Shown: positions 34,132-45,025 of the stretch, in pieces | Position numbering within the stretch: position 1 is the stretch's first letter | Layout: every line of letters begins with the position of its first letter | NCBI GenBank assembly: GCA_963693315.1 | Contig: OY856186.1 | Coordinates: forward strand, 374,961,328 to 375,025,327 | DNA: 64,000 nucleotides | Source of the DNA: Diogma glabrata | Lineage: Eukaryota; Arthropoda; Insecta; Diptera; Cylindrotomidae | Direction: 5' to 3' | Notes under the pieces: generated by a model | Database searches by the model: none | The model's input: the letters and a program-made list of their open reading frames with translations, nothing else | Told to the model about the DNA's origin: nothing | Program-made: the position numbers and the translations under genes

Positions 34132-35416
34132 AGGTCGTTCAATAAGTCCGTAGGATAAGTAAGAAAAAAACAACATTTTGACAAAACTCGATTTGTTTAT
34201 TCAACATAGTTGCCTTCGAGGGCGATACAACGAGTATAGCGATTTTCCAACTTTTCTATACCACTTTTATAGTACGATTTCTCTTTCTCGTCAAAATAGG
34301 CCTCAGTTTCAGCGATTACTTCATCATTGGACTTAAATTTCTTTCCAGCAAGCATTCTCTTGAGATCTGAAAACAGGAAAAAGTCGCTGGGGGCTAAATC
34401 TGGAGAATATGGTGGGTGGGTAAGCAATTCAAAGCCCAATTCATTCAATTTTGCCATCGTTTTCATCGATCTGTGACACGGTGCATTATCTTGGTGAAAC
34501 AACACTTTTTTCTTTTGCAAATGTGGCCGTTTCTTTGCGATTTCAGCCTTCAATCGATCCAAAAGTTCACAGTAATACTCGCTGTTGATGGTGGTTCCTT
34601 TTTGGAGATAGTCGATGAATATTATTCCGTTCGTATCCCAAAATACAGACGCCATCACCTTACCGGCCGACTGTTGCGTCTTTGCTCGCTTTGGATTCGG
34701 TTCGTCGACTGCTGTCCACTCAGCTGACTGTCTTTTGGATTCTGGTGTGTAATTGTGAAGCCATGTCTCATCCATTGTCACATATCTACGATAGAATTCC
34801 CTTTTATTGCGGTTTAACAGTGCCAAAGACTCCTCCGAAGCATCGATTCGTTGTTGTTTTTGGTCGACTGTGAGCTCACGCGGCACCCAATTTGCAGAGC
34901 TTTCGCATACCCAAATGTTCATGTAAAATGGTAAAAACACTACCATCTGCTACCTTTACAATGTCAGCTATTTCGTGCACCTTCAATTTGCGATCGTTCA
35001 TAACCTATTTGTGGATTTTTTTATGTTTTCTGGAATAACAGCCTCATTTTGGCGTCCACTGCGCTCTGCATCTTTTGTGCTGGTACGACCACATTTAAAT
35101 TCAGCCATCCACTTCTCTACCATTCGTCTCGATGGAGCAGAGTTTGGATAATGTTTATCAAGCCATTGTTTGGTTTCCACTGTATTTTTTTTCATCAAAA
35201 AGCAATGCTTTATTAAAATTCGAAATTCACTTTTTTCCATTTTTTTTCAAAAACAAAAGTTGCTTCACACAAAATGCTATAACTCACGAATAAATAGTCA
35301 GATTGCTGTCAAATTTATACACGTATCGTTTGAAGGTTAGTACTAAATAAAAATCATATAGAAAAAATTCTAGCAACGCCATCTATGTGTCATCCTACGG
35401 ACTTATTGAATGACCT
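34132..35416 (-). mobile_element. Mariner element, ~1285 bp
   Basis: Ends AGGTCGTTCAATAAGTCCGT and, as complement, AGGTCATTCAATAAGTCCGT form TIRs of about 25 bp with one visible difference. Length and content are typical of mariner. The right flank starts TA right after TGACC; the left flank at the matching position is CA, so the TA duplication is imperfect. It is inserted inside the 33586-36450 element. Confidence 0.92.
34197..35240 (-). pseudogene. Mariner transposase (frameshifted)
   Basis: A cut-and-paste transposase read from 35240 down. The N-terminal helix-turn-helix part (MEKSEFRILIKHCFLMKKNT to RTSTKDAERSGRQNEAV) is open to about 35013. A shift there, an in-frame TAG a few codons later (KIHK-stop-VMNDRKLKVHE) and a second shift near 34905 lead into the catalytic frame from SSANWVPRELT. 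Catalytic motifs are intact: TMDETWLHNYTPE, HQDNAPCHRS, and SPDLAPSDFFLF with the third Asp (D34D spacing). It reaches the normal C-terminus at a stop near 34197. So the catalytic half is well kept, but the gene is broken in the linker between DNA-binding and catalytic parts. Irritans-like by sequence feel. Confidence 0.92.
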
Positions 35417-36330
35417 AGTATAAGTAGTCGTGTTAGGGATAGAGATTAGTATAATATTTTCAGCGATAGAATTGAGTATAAATTTAGCAGTGATATAAGC
35501 GAGTTAGAACTTAAAATTATAGGTGACACAGGTTCGTCAAAATAAATTCAAGGAGATTATTATATTTGTAATAGAGTTAGAGGAGTTAAGGGAAATACCA
35601 GTAAAAATTAAGGGGAATGCTAGTAGAAGAAATATTGTTATAAGAAATAAAATCTTGAACGAATAAAATTAAAAACGTTTAGAAAATCCATTGTTTTAAT
35701 TTCCTGATTTAGTGATCGAACCAAATATTAGTACCTCGGGCAAGAAACGTTCCAGTATGATATGATTATTTGACATATCGCAAATTTTAGATCGAATAGA
35801 TTTATAGTTTACTAGATAGTGGACGGTAACAAACAGACACTCAGTAACGGGCGTTTAAAAGTAATTTAAACAATAATTTAATTGCATTTTTTCAGAATTA
35901 AGTATTGGTTTATTTTATTGTTTTGGTTTCCTATACCATATGAGCAATTCTTCTTAACATTTCGATTCTTCCTTCAGGATGGTAATTTGCAACAATATTT
36001 TGTTATCCTTTTTGCCAATATTCTGTACTTTTTTTTGCCCTGAATTCTTTTTTTCCGATATAATGCTGCATATAAATATTATATTGTGCATATAAATATT
36101 ATATAAATATTATAAAACCAGATAATTCAAAAATGTTCATATCATAGGGTCATTGGAAAATTGATTGTAGACCATAATGCCTTGCTTCCACGGCATTGGC
36201 AATCCTAGCAATGCAATTCACTACAGACGTAAAACACGTTCGGTAATAGTTTTTCACTTCAACTTTAAATGGTTATGTAAGTGCATGGTGACACTGCCAG
36301 TTGTGCTTTTTTACAATATAATTTTTTACA

Positions 36331-36450
36331 TGATATTTTTGCGCGTTTGATTTTAGGATGTGATATTTTTTCGCGTGTGGTTTTAGGATGCGATATTTTT
36401 CGCGTATGATTTAAGGATGTGATGTTTTCGTGATGTGGTATTTTTGGATA
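36331..36450. repeat. 30-bp tandem repeat in right TIR
   Basis: Units TGATATTTTTGCGCGTTTGA+TTTTAGGATG at 36331, 36361 and 36391 (29-30 bp), then a degenerate fourth. The same unit, reversed, forms the left TIR at 33586-33675. Confidence 0.8.
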
Positions 36451-36920
36451 GTGTGATGTTCTTTCGTATGATATTTTATCACAGAACCTATTCAATCTAA
36501 TCGCACAAAAAATTCTTTTTGGTACTTCGTTTTTTTAAAACTGTAAACCTATAGTGTTATCCAATCGATCTGAAATATGAATAAGCATAGAAGTTCAGTC
36601 AGTACAATGAGGTTTGGATAGTTTGGAAATTGGTTTCAATTGTTTGGTTTGGTTTCAATCACCCATAAACAAAATGAATCGTGTCGTTGGGAAGACAAGC
36701 GACAAAAAATTGCAAGCAATTTCTAAAGGCTGATTTTTTAATATTAAGTCACATAGGTTAGCGTTTAAGTCGAATAGGTTAGCGTTTGGCGTGAGGGCGG
36801 CTTCTATTTTGTAAAAATAACCATATACCTTGCAACTACTTTCTAAAACCTGAAAATCAAATTGAGAAATACTGCTCTCAAATTAATTTTCAGGTCTTAG
36901 AATTATTTAGATTTTTTTTT

Positions 36921-37205
36921 TTAATAAAGTGTTGTATTATAGGGTTTAGAATGTCACAACAACACACAAATACATTTTAAGACCTAGATCCAGGCCTAGG
37001 TCCCACAACAACCTGCGCTCCAAGGTATTGATGAAAGCTTTTTTTTAAACCTCTGCGGATTGAAGCCACCTGAGACAATGGATTCCAGCAAACTATTCCA
37101 TTTGTATGCAGTTCGGACAAAGAAGTCTTTCTGCGTTCTGCCAGAATGACAGCGTGGTATCTCGACCGTTTGATGGGTTGCCGTAGCCGATTGCCGACAA
37201 AGCTT
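36921..37205 (-). pseudogene. LINE 3' end fragment
   Basis: Matches 5035-5345 in the same orientation: GTGTTGT..TATAG.GTTTA, GACCTAG.TCC, CCCACAACAACCTGCGCTCC, GATTGAAGCCACCTGAGACA, and TTTGTATGCAGTTCGGACAA. It is the 3' part of the same minus-strand family as the dead LINE at 4995-6640. A short internal duplication (GACCTAGATCCAGGCCTAGG) is unique to this copy. Confidence 0.8.
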
Positions 37206-37209
37206 ATTA

Positions 37210-38220
37210 AAAATAAGTTTTACAATCGTCAGTCATGCAAATCTTGTAACCGGACGCGTTGGTCACGCGTTAAAGTTGTAAAATATCAGTACATCGTGCA
37301 AGTACTTTCTAAAATCTGAAATTTAGTATGCAGGTGAAGGATATTCTTATGATCACTAAACATATAGTCAGTAAGTAAATTTCTGCAAAAGATGTTCTCA
37401 ATCCCCAATAAATCTCAATCACCAATTTGCGCCTTGCCCTTCTCCACTACGGCGCGCTCAATAAATATTTAAAAATACAGAATGAAGTTCCTTAGTTGAA
37501 GCTGATCTACTCAATAAGAAGACGATAACGACAGTTAAAACATATAAATATTAAAGATAAATAATAAAATTAATGAAATCATATACACATATATTAATAA
37601 AGTGTATTAGTGTTAAACAATTCGTTAAAATTTAAAACAAATCGTTAAAATAATAAAAAAACTGAAAAAAGAAATTTGCATTTTCTAAAATGGTTGGTTT
37701 CATCATTTTATGAAATAATGCTTGAACTTTAATGAGATTAATTTAATTTATTTGCATCTAAAATTATGTGCGAATAAAATTTTTTAGTGAAGGTAATAAA
37801 AACAAATATAAAAAACAAACGGGCACTTTGAATAATTAGTTTTAGTGATTTAAAAAAAATTTATATTTTTTGATATTTTTTGTTTCATACCGGTTTATCG
37901 ATATTTAAATTTATTTTTTCATAATATCAAGAAAATTATGAAAAATTAATATTATTTTCTACACATAAGTCAATTATTTAAATTTTTTAATTTCCGACTT
38001 TTTGTCTTTTAAATTACATTATTAATAAAATTACGGACAAATGGACACATTATTTACAAATGCAATCACATATTTACAAACAGAATCACACACCTTGACA
38101 AACAATAGGTTCGCACAGTTAATATGAACGAATATGGGTTTGAGTGTGAAGACAGTTATAGAAAGAAATATGAAGCATATATCAGTAAATGTCATGACTA
38201 ACAAAATGAGAGATCTGAGC
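37210..38220. other. A+T-rich stretch, no gene seen
   Basis: No supported gene or repeat; one G+C-richer patch near 37245-37275 (CGGACGCGTTGGTCACGCGT) contains an ACGCGT palindrome. Confidence 0.45.
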
Positions 38221-38222
38221 TA

Positions 38223-38489
38223 GATCCACTCTAGCGCAGTTAAGATTCGGTTGGTCACGCATCTTAAATAATTACATGTGCCGAATTGACCACAACATTG
38301 TTGACAAGTGTCCCATATGTGAGCGCACGTCACATGATGCAGACCACCTATTTAATTGTCCAGGAAAACCAACTAGCTTGACGAAGGAAGATTTGTGGTA
38401 CCCGCAAGAGTAGTAGCAGAGTTCCTGAATCTGGACATGGAGCTGGAGGAGTAGCACCGCACCGTCGCTACAACAACAACAACTAACAA
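38223..38489 (+). pseudogene. LINE C-terminus and CAA tail
   Basis: Reads LRFGWSRILNNYMCRIDHNI, then CPICERTSHDADHLFNCP and LTKEDLWY, the Cys/His-containing C-terminus of a Jockey-group ORF2. A frameshift precedes the stop, and the sequence ends in CGCTACAACAACAACAAC, the family's CAA-repeat tail. A longer copy of the same family is at 60365-61074. Only the last ~270 bp is present, as expected from 5' truncation at insertion. Confidence 0.85.
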
Positions 38490-38998
38490 AATGACTAAGC
38501 AAGATAACACCATCAATGAACGACGACTAGCATTTTTTTTTTCAGACATGCCCGGGCTGGATCAGTATGTAATAGGCCCTAATAATCCTAATAGGATATT
38601 TTACATTCGGACACTATCAGAAATCATGAAGGATTCTATTCTATTCTACTATTAGGGAATGCTCTGTTTGCCCTGATCTGAGTTCCATTTCATATGATCT
38701 TGCACATCATAAGGATGCTCTAGTTAAACCCTCTTTAAACTGATCCAGCTTGGGTAGCAATAACCTATCCCAAACCTAAAAGTGAATGCCGGATCAAGGT
38801 CGACTCAGGATGAACTAGGAGGCAAGCTCTAATAAGTTTTTTATATACGAATGGTTTTTGCTTCTATTTAGGACACCGTATTTTTGAAATGTGCATTTTG
38901 TCATTGGCGTTAGTTGTAAATTGTTAGTTATAAATTCAAATCAAATTAAAGTTAAACATTGAAATATAAATTGATTGTTTTGTGATTATTGTGTGTGG

Positions 38999-40255
38999 AT
39001 GCTCACAAATAAAAGAACTATAAGTCGCCAGATGCGTAGCCTCCCTAGGAGCTCGCTCAGCAGCATTAAACAGATGAGTCAAGGCATTAAAATGAGTGAC
39101 ATCCCAACAGTAAACAGGTATGCAGGTTTACCGCCTAACGTTAATTTATCAAAATATGCAAAAACATCGCAAACTAGTTCTCCGTATGGTGAAAGTTCTA
39201 GAAAACCTGTAGAAAAAATTCCTCCAATAATTACAAAATCTTCCTCAACGGAGATTCATAAAACTATGAAGGAACTAAATATTTCAAAACATAATATACA
39301 AATAATGTCAATTGGCATAAAAATACTTACATATAGCCTATCAGACTATAACAAAATTTTTACTAAATTAAAAGAACATAACAATGGTATGTTCTCATAT
39401 ACGCTTGAGGAAAATCGTTTTGTTAAATTTGTACTATGTGGGCTCCATGATATGGATACAAATGAAGTTAAGAAAAGCCTCGAGAATAGTGGCTTGAGTC
39501 CTGTTAATGTTTGGAAAACTATTCCTAAAAAATATCGTCGAAACAGTGAAGATGCCCTTTATTTTGTTGCTTTCAAAAAGGGATCAATGTCTCTGAACCA
39601 ATTAAAAAATATTAGATTTGTTAATAACACAGTGTGCAGATGGGAAATTTGTCGATCCACCAGCAAAGGTCCTCTCCAATGTTATAAATGTAAAATGTAT
39701 GGTCATGGAGCGAACGCATGCTACATGAAGCCAAAATGTAATTTCTGTGGTGGAGATGAACATATTGATGATATGGAGTGTCCTTTACAAAACGATATTA
39801 CTAAACATGTTTGCTGTAATTGTAGTGGAAATCATACATCTAACTCTATAATTTGTCCAGAAATAGAAAAATACATTCAAATAAAAAATCATCTGAATCT
39901 AAAAAATAAGTTGAGTCGACCTTCAAATCAACCAACGTTTTCATTTCAACAACAGGATTTTCCTATTATTCCTTCAATACCTCATCAAAACAACAATAAA
40001 AATTTTAATAATAATAATAATAATAATAATTTTGTTAACAAAAAAATGCAGTTCAGTACAGTGGTTCAAACAAATGCAATCAATCATGAAAATTCAATTA
40101 ATATTAATTCAGATAGCACAAATGATTTGTTTGCACCACATGAGTTATTACAAATTCTCAAAGAACTTGTTTCAGGACTTCGGGGGTGCCATTCCAAAGA
40201 AGAACAATTTGATGTTATGGCTAATATTGCTATTAAATATGTCTGTTATCCATAA
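38999..40255 (+). CDS. Jockey ORF1, Gag-like RNA-binding protein
   Basis: A ~418-aa nucleic-acid-binding protein expected to package element RNA. The N-terminal ~80 residues are Ser/Pro-rich and basic. The middle (~100-225) follows the Gag pattern found in Jockey elements: KILTYSLSDYNKIFTKL, FVKFVLCGLHDMDTNEV, YFVAFKKGS and VCRWEIC. Three zinc knuckles follow: CYKCKMYGHGANAC, CNFCGGDEHIDDMEC and CCNCSGNHTSNSIIC. A later Asn run (about 40004-40030) is encoded by an AAT microsatellite. I chose the ATG at 38999; the frame is open a little upstream, and a later Met (QMRSLPRSS) is also possible. The stop overlaps the start of ORF2 by 17 bp, suggesting coupled reinitiation. Confidence 0.9.
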   Translation: MLTNKRTISRQMRSLPRSSLSSIKQMSQGIKMSDIPTVNRYAGLPPNVNLSKYAKTSQTSSPYGESSRKPVEKIPPIITKSSSTEIHKTMKELNISKHNIQIMSIGIKILTYSLSDYNKIFTKLKEHNNGMFSYTLEENRFVKFVLCGLHDMDTNEVKKSLENSGLSPVNVWKTIPKKYRRNSEDALYFVAFKKGSMSLNQLKNIRFVNNTVCRWEICRSTSKGPLQCYKCKMYGHGANACYMKPKCNFCGGDEHIDDMECPLQNDITKHVCCNCSGNHTSNSIICPEIEKYIQIKNHLNLKNKLSRPSNQPTFSFQQQDFPIIPSIPHQNNNKNFNNNNNNNNFVNKKMQFSTVVQTNAINHENSININSDSTNDLFAPHELLQILKELVSGLRGCHSKEEQFDVMANIAIKYVCYP

Positions 40256-42896
40256 TTCTTTAAAAATTTGTGTGTGGAACGCGTACGGTATAAAAAATAA
40301 AAAATTTGAGGTAATTCAGTTTTTAGATAATTTTAATATTGATATATTACTTATTAGTGAAACGCATTTAAAGCCTTCTATTTCATTTTCGATTCCTAAT
40401 TTTCGATTTTATCGTAATGATAGAGAAAATATTCGCAGGGGTGGTGTTGGTATTCTTATAAAAGATTGCATTAAACATTCGCTTCTTCCTGACCTTAAAT
40501 TAAATTGTATAGAATCCCTGGGTATTAATATAATAAGTAGTGATAATAATCAACTTAAAATATTTTCTGTATATTGTTCATATTCGAATTCTGAGCATCT
40601 CAGAAATGATTTTATAAAAATTTGTAGTGGTAATATTCCTTACCTAATTGGTGGTGATTTAAATTGTAAGCATCCTAACTGGTTTTGTCCTAGAACTAAC
40701 CGCGGTGGTCGAACTTTATATGATTATTCTATTAACTCTGATTGTGTTGTTATCGCTCCCCAAGATCCTACCCACTATAGTCCTGCTGGAGTCCCTAGTA
40801 TTATTGACATATTTTTAACAAACAACCCTCAGTTGATATCCGAAGTTAACACCATTCAAGCACTCTGCTCCGATCATCTGCCAGTCCTCTGTTCAATAGT
40901 ATTTAATAATCAAGTAGATCATTGCCATCGTAAATACTACAACTATAAAAATGCTAATTGGAGCATTTATCAGAATCATATTTCATCTGAAATTGAAAAT
41001 TTTAATTTAAGTTCAATTCATACTATTTCAGATGTCAACGTTGCAGTCGATTTTTTGATAGCATCCATTTCTTCAGCTCGTGATCTATCCGTACCGCTTG
41101 TGCCTGTTCTTCCAACTGATAAATTGTTATTATCTGATCAAGTGTTAAGTTTTATCAGACACCGAAATTCGCTTAGAAGATCTTACCTCAGAAGTCGCCT
41201 TGCTCACATTAAAACCTCAATAAACTTGCTAAATAGAATTATTAAATATCATATAAATATTCTTTATAATCAAAAATGGCAAACGAAGCTTGAATGCTTG
41301 GATAATGGTTCAAGAAACTTCTGGAAAACAACTAAACATTTTAAAAACCATCGCAAGTCCATTCCACCATTAGTTACTCCCAACACTGGAAATCGAATTT
41401 TCTTAAATACAGAAAAAGCACAAGTATTGGCTGATGTCTTCCTTGACGCTCATCAAATTCCAAACTCCAATATTGTAATTGAAGAACAAGTGAATGACTT
41501 TTGCACCAATTTCAATAATTTGGATAACAATGCTCCAATTTCTGAAATTCACCCTTCTGAAATTTCTGATATTTTGAAATTCCTTCCAAGGCTCAAAGCT
41601 CCAGGTGTAGATAATATTCCATTTATTTTACTTAAAAATCTTCCTGAAAGTGGAATCCATTTTCTTAAGATAATGTTCGAGTGCTGCTTGAAGCTAGGTT
41701 ATTTCCCAATTCAATGGAAAAAAGCTAAAATTACTCCTGTTTTAAAGCCTGGCAAAGACCCCACTCTTGCTACAAGCTACAGACCTATTAGTCTTCTTTG
41801 TACATTGGGAAAACTCTTTGAGCAGATTATCAAAAGAAGAATGGAAGAGTTCATAACTGACAATCAAATAATTATAAACGAGCAATTTGGTTTTAGATCT
41901 GGGCACTCTATAGTTCATCAAATCCATCGTGTAGTCAATCATATTAAATCTAATAGATCTTCGCTAAAATCTACTGGAATGATATTATTAGACCTTGAAC
42001 CAGCCTTTGATAAAGTTTGGCAAGACGCAGTCTGCTATAAATTATTTATATATGGATTTCCAATATTTTTAATTAAAATCATAAAATCGTTCTTAACTGA
42101 TAGAACATTTTTTGTCCAGATTTTTGATTCCATGTCCTCTATACTTAGCATTCCAGCTGGGGTTCCTCAAGGTGCCGTATTGAGTCCTTTGCTTTTTTGT
42201 TTATTCATCAATGATATTCCAAGAGATAGTGAATGTAAATTATCATTATTTGCTGATGACACTGCAATATTTGTGTCAGATGAGCTGGCGGTATCTATTA
42301 TCAATAAGCTTCAATTGTACCTCACTAAAATTCTCGAATTTTTTAAAAACTGGAAATTTAGTATTAACATATCAAAATGTGAAGCTATTTATTTTACTAG
42401 GTGCAGAGCATCCCGTAAACTTCCACAACAACCCTTTCTGATTCAAAACTCTTCTTTGGAATGGAAACCTTCAACTAAATATTTAGGAATTTATTTGGAT
42501 AAATCATTAACATTTAAGACACACGTCACTCAAATACAACAAAAATGTAATGCACTGTTCAAAAGTCTATATCCTCTACTCAACAGAAATAGTAAACTGA
42601 ATAGTCATAATAAGACACTAATTTACAAGTGTGTGATTCTTAATATCATACTTTATGGTGCACCAATTTGGTGGGATATTGCTTTGTGTCATAAAAAGAA
42701 ATTTCAAATTATTCAAAACAAATTTCTAAAAACTATATATAAACGCCCTAGACGTCATAGCACTTTAAGAGTGCACAACGAATTAAATATAAAGCTTGTC
42801 AATGTAGTTGCTAGAGAAGCTAATGATAGATACATAAATAAATTAAATCATATTGAAAATGAATTGATAAACGCCATTAGCTTTACCACCGCTTAA
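40239..42896 (+). CDS. Jockey ORF2, endonuclease-reverse transcriptase
   Basis: An ~885-aa protein that nicks target DNA and copies element RNA there. The endonuclease at residues ~8-230 has the motifs ICVWNAYGI, LLISETHLK, GGDLNCKHPNW, IIDIFLTN and SDHLPVL. The RT at ~420-700 has YRPISLLCTLGKLFE, QFGFRSGHSIVHQI, motif A LLDLEPAFDKVW, motif B AGVPQGAVLSPLLF and the catalytic FADDTAIF. The C-terminus (KCVILNIILYGAPIWWDIA, then LRVHNELNI) is Jockey-like, and there is no RNase H domain. The start is the ATG inside the end of ORF1; the frame is open upstream, but that part overlaps ORF1 coding and is not protein-like. No stop or frameshift was seen, so it may be active. Pro in motif A (LEPAFD, commonly LEKAFD) is slightly unusual. 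Confidence 0.94.
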   Translation: MSVIHNSLKICVWNAYGIKNKKFEVIQFLDNFNIDILLISETHLKPSISFSIPNFRFYRNDRENIRRGGVGILIKDCIKHSLLPDLKLNCIESLGINIISSDNNQLKIFSVYCSYSNSEHLRNDFIKICSGNIPYLIGGDLNCKHPNWFCPRTNRGGRTLYDYSINSDCVVIAPQDPTHYSPAGVPSIIDIFLTNNPQLISEVNTIQALCSDHLPVLCSIVFNNQVDHCHRKYYNYKNANWSIYQNHISSEIENFNLSSIHTISDVNVAVDFLIASISSARDLSVPLVPVLPTDKLLLSDQVLSFIRHRNSLRRSYLRSRLAHIKTSINLLNRIIKYHINILYNQKWQTKLECLDNGSRNFWKTTKHFKNHRKSIPPLVTPNTGNRIFLNTEKAQVLADVFLDAHQIPNSNIVIEEQVNDFCTNFNNLDNNAPISEIHPSEISDILKFLPRLKAPGVDNIPFILLKNLPESGIHFLKIMFECCLKLGYFPIQWKKAKITPVLKPGKDPTLATSYRPISLLCTLGKLFEQIIKRRMEEFITDNQIIINEQFGFRSGHSIVHQIHRVVNHIKSNRSSLKSTGMILLDLEPAFDKVWQDAVCYKLFIYGFPIFLIKIIKSFLTDRTFFVQIFDSMSSILSIPAGVPQGAVLSPLLFCLFINDIPRDSECKLSLFADDTAIFVSDELAVSIINKLQLYLTKILEFFKNWKFSINISKCEAIYFTRCRASRKLPQQPFLIQNSSLEWKPSTKYLGIYLDKSLTFKTHVTQIQQKCNALFKSLYPLLNRNSKLNSHNKTLIYKCVILNIILYGAPIWWDIALCHKKKFQIIQNKFLKTIYKRPRRHSTLRVHNELNIKLVNVVAREANDRYINKLNHIENELINAISFTTA

Positions 42897-43140
42897 TTTT
42901 TGCAACGTAGCTTTTAAGTTTAGATTTAAGTAGGTTAGGTAAATATAAGTTTTTTATTAGTTACTAAGCAGACTGAACTGCATTTGAAAATATAAACATT
43001 CTTTTTCACTTATTTTTCGCAATACTCATACTAATTAATTTCATCTGTTGTAAAGCTTACTATTAAAAGCTGATCTCAGTAAACTATTAAATGTATACAA
43101 CTGTATTATAAAATTTAAAGTCAATAAAGGATTATTATAT

Positions 43141-44930
43141 ATTAAATCAATTAATTTTCATTTTGTTATAATAAGTTTAACTTCTTAACGCAGAAATCAT
43201 CTAAAACATTTTCATTAACAACTCAGTATTCGGGCAAATTTAATGCAAAATTATTCTGACATTTTCAATTATTTAATCATACAGATATGTCGTTACAGAA
43301 CTTTTAAATTAATAGATAATTTTGAATTAATTTATCATTTCTATACTGGTATTTACGTAATTGAATGATACTGTATATCTAAGTAATACAAAATTATTGG
43401 GGATTTACGCAACAAATATTCTATATAGCAGCGGGATTAATCATTGAAAATGGTGAGATTTTATTTTTGTTATTTCGTTAATAAAAACTGCAGTTCACCT
43501 AAAATGTCAAAATCTGTAAAGAAAATCTTGTAATATTTTATTAGAAATTTTCGTTAGTATCAATATCAACCTACAGTAAATATTTAATTGGCAATTACTT
43601 TCAGTAAGGGTAAGGGTACAGCAAACGAGAAAATTGCAGATATTTCTAAAATTAAGTTGACGTTCGAGGCAGGAAGTTAGAATTTGATGCAAGCCAGTCT
43701 TTAAGTCGTACATCCAATTAATGGAATGGAATCTAATGAAATTGCCAAAGTTATTTTTTTCGAAATTGTTGGGTTCTCGTCTTCCTTATTTCTTTATGGA
43801 ACCCTTTAGAGTCCCATGAAATACATAAACGTGTGCGAACATCAGATTAAAATAAAGTTTAAAACAATTACTCAAACAAATTTTTTATTGTGTTTTTAAG
43901 ATACATCAAAAACATCAAAATTATTTATTTGCAATTCAAGAATAATCTAAAATTGTGTATACATACAAACATCTTCAAAGTTCATAAGTTTGTATCATCT
44001 GAATAAAAAACAAACAAAATCAATAAACTCTAGATGATTTTGAATGAGTTTCATATTGTTTCGTATAACCAAGGACAATTTAAACATAAAATATATCAAG
44101 TGGAATAAACTATATGGTACCCTACGTATCTCCAAAACCCTATGAAAAAAATAAAAAATTTTAAATAGAATAAATTTCTGTTCGTATAATATCTTAAAGC
44201 TATATATGTCTAATAATCGTGACAGATAGTAATTACAGATTCAAAATTACGTAATCTTAATCTTTTTCTAACAAACCAAAAATTTACTCATTTCGTTTTC
44301 TTGTGAATCAGTTTCATTCATAAAAATCTTTAGTTATGTTTTATTTAATAAATTAATCATTCTATTATGTATTTTAAAAAAGTTTCTTTTCTCAAGTGTG
44401 TTCCTTTATTTAAGTGATTACAAATTGTTACATAATGATTTATTATTAAAGAGTATTGGGATTTCCGGTTGCGCTGAAAAGATAAACACATACAATGTTT
44501 CAGATCTTAATCTTATAATTAAAAGATTTGTTTTATTGAGGAAAACCCAAAACAAATTATCAGCAATAAATTTTACTATTTATTTTACATTTTTAATAAA
44601 TTTTTTTTAATTTTATTTCTCTGTTTTCAGTGATTAAATCTGGAAATCAATTTATCAATTTACGAAGCAATTAATCTTAAACTTGTTTATGAAAAACAAT
44701 TTATATTGAAAAAAATTTCAACAATCTTTATCGGACCAAACAATTAAAAAAAACTAATAAATAAAAAACTGTTAATTAAAATAAATAAATTTCGCACATC
44801 AGATTAGTATTTGAATGATACTTTTCTTTAGCAAATCTAGCGTCATTTTTAATAAAATATGAAAGTAGGTGGAGGAAACACTATAAAAGGATTTCCAGCA
44901 AAATAAATATTGAAAGAGTATTAGATCTTG
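43141..44930. other. A+T-rich stretch, no gene seen
   Basis: No recognisable gene. Near 43796-43815 and 44113-44145 there are GGAACCCT and ACCCTA words like those of retroelement tails, too short to call. Confidence 0.5.
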
Positions 44931-44939
44931 AAAAAATAC

Positions 44940-45025
44940 ATCGATTTTCTCCTTTGTTTAGGCAAAAAATAGAATAAAAAAGCATTTTTAAGCTATTTTT
45001 TGCCTAAACAAAGGAGAAAATCGAT
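44940..45025. repeat. Perfect 33-bp inverted repeat at satellite edge
   Basis: 44940-44972 (starting ATCGATTTTCTCCTTTGTTT) is exactly complementary to 44993-45025 across a 20-bp spacer. Both halves are satellite-unit sequence, so the array changes orientation here. Confidence 0.9.

Larger units (their letters stand above)
33586..36450. mobile_element. TIR element with ~100-bp ends, split by mariner
   Basis: The left end 33586-33675 (AACGAAAACATCACATCACA, then GATACGCGAAAAAATAT, AATCCTAAAATCACATGCGA) is matched in inverse by 36331-36450, whose complement has ACGAAAACATCACATCCTTA, ATCATACGCGAAAAATAT and CATCCTAAAACCACACGCG. The right end is a tandem of 30-bp units, so the TIRs contain repeats. 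Removing the mariner inside (34132-35416) leaves roughly 1.6 kb. No transposase of its own is recognisable. Confidence 0.65.
38990..43140 (+). mobile_element. Apparently intact Jockey-type retrotransposon
   Basis: Two long overlapping frames, ORF1 (38999-40255) and ORF2 (40239-42896), a 3' region with AATAAA near 43122 and no terminal repeats. The 5' untranslated end lies somewhere before 38999; GTCATTGGCGTTAGTTG near 38900 is a possible internal-promoter start, but I could not find a target duplication to fix it. This is the only element here that could be autonomous. Confidence 0.9.

Noticed and set aside
34416..34873. Plus-strand frames across the mariner
   Set aside because: Antisense shadows of the transposase, which reads on the minus strand.
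35420..35760. Possible LTR end or primer-binding site near GTGATCGAACCAAAT
   Set aside because: No matching second LTR and no gag-pol text anywhere in the window; no LTR retrotransposon is supported.
40032..40238. Upstream extension of Jockey ORF2 to 40032
   Set aside because: It overlaps ORF1 in another frame and reads as unnatural Met/Leu/Lys-rich text; endonuclease homology begins after the ATG at 40239.
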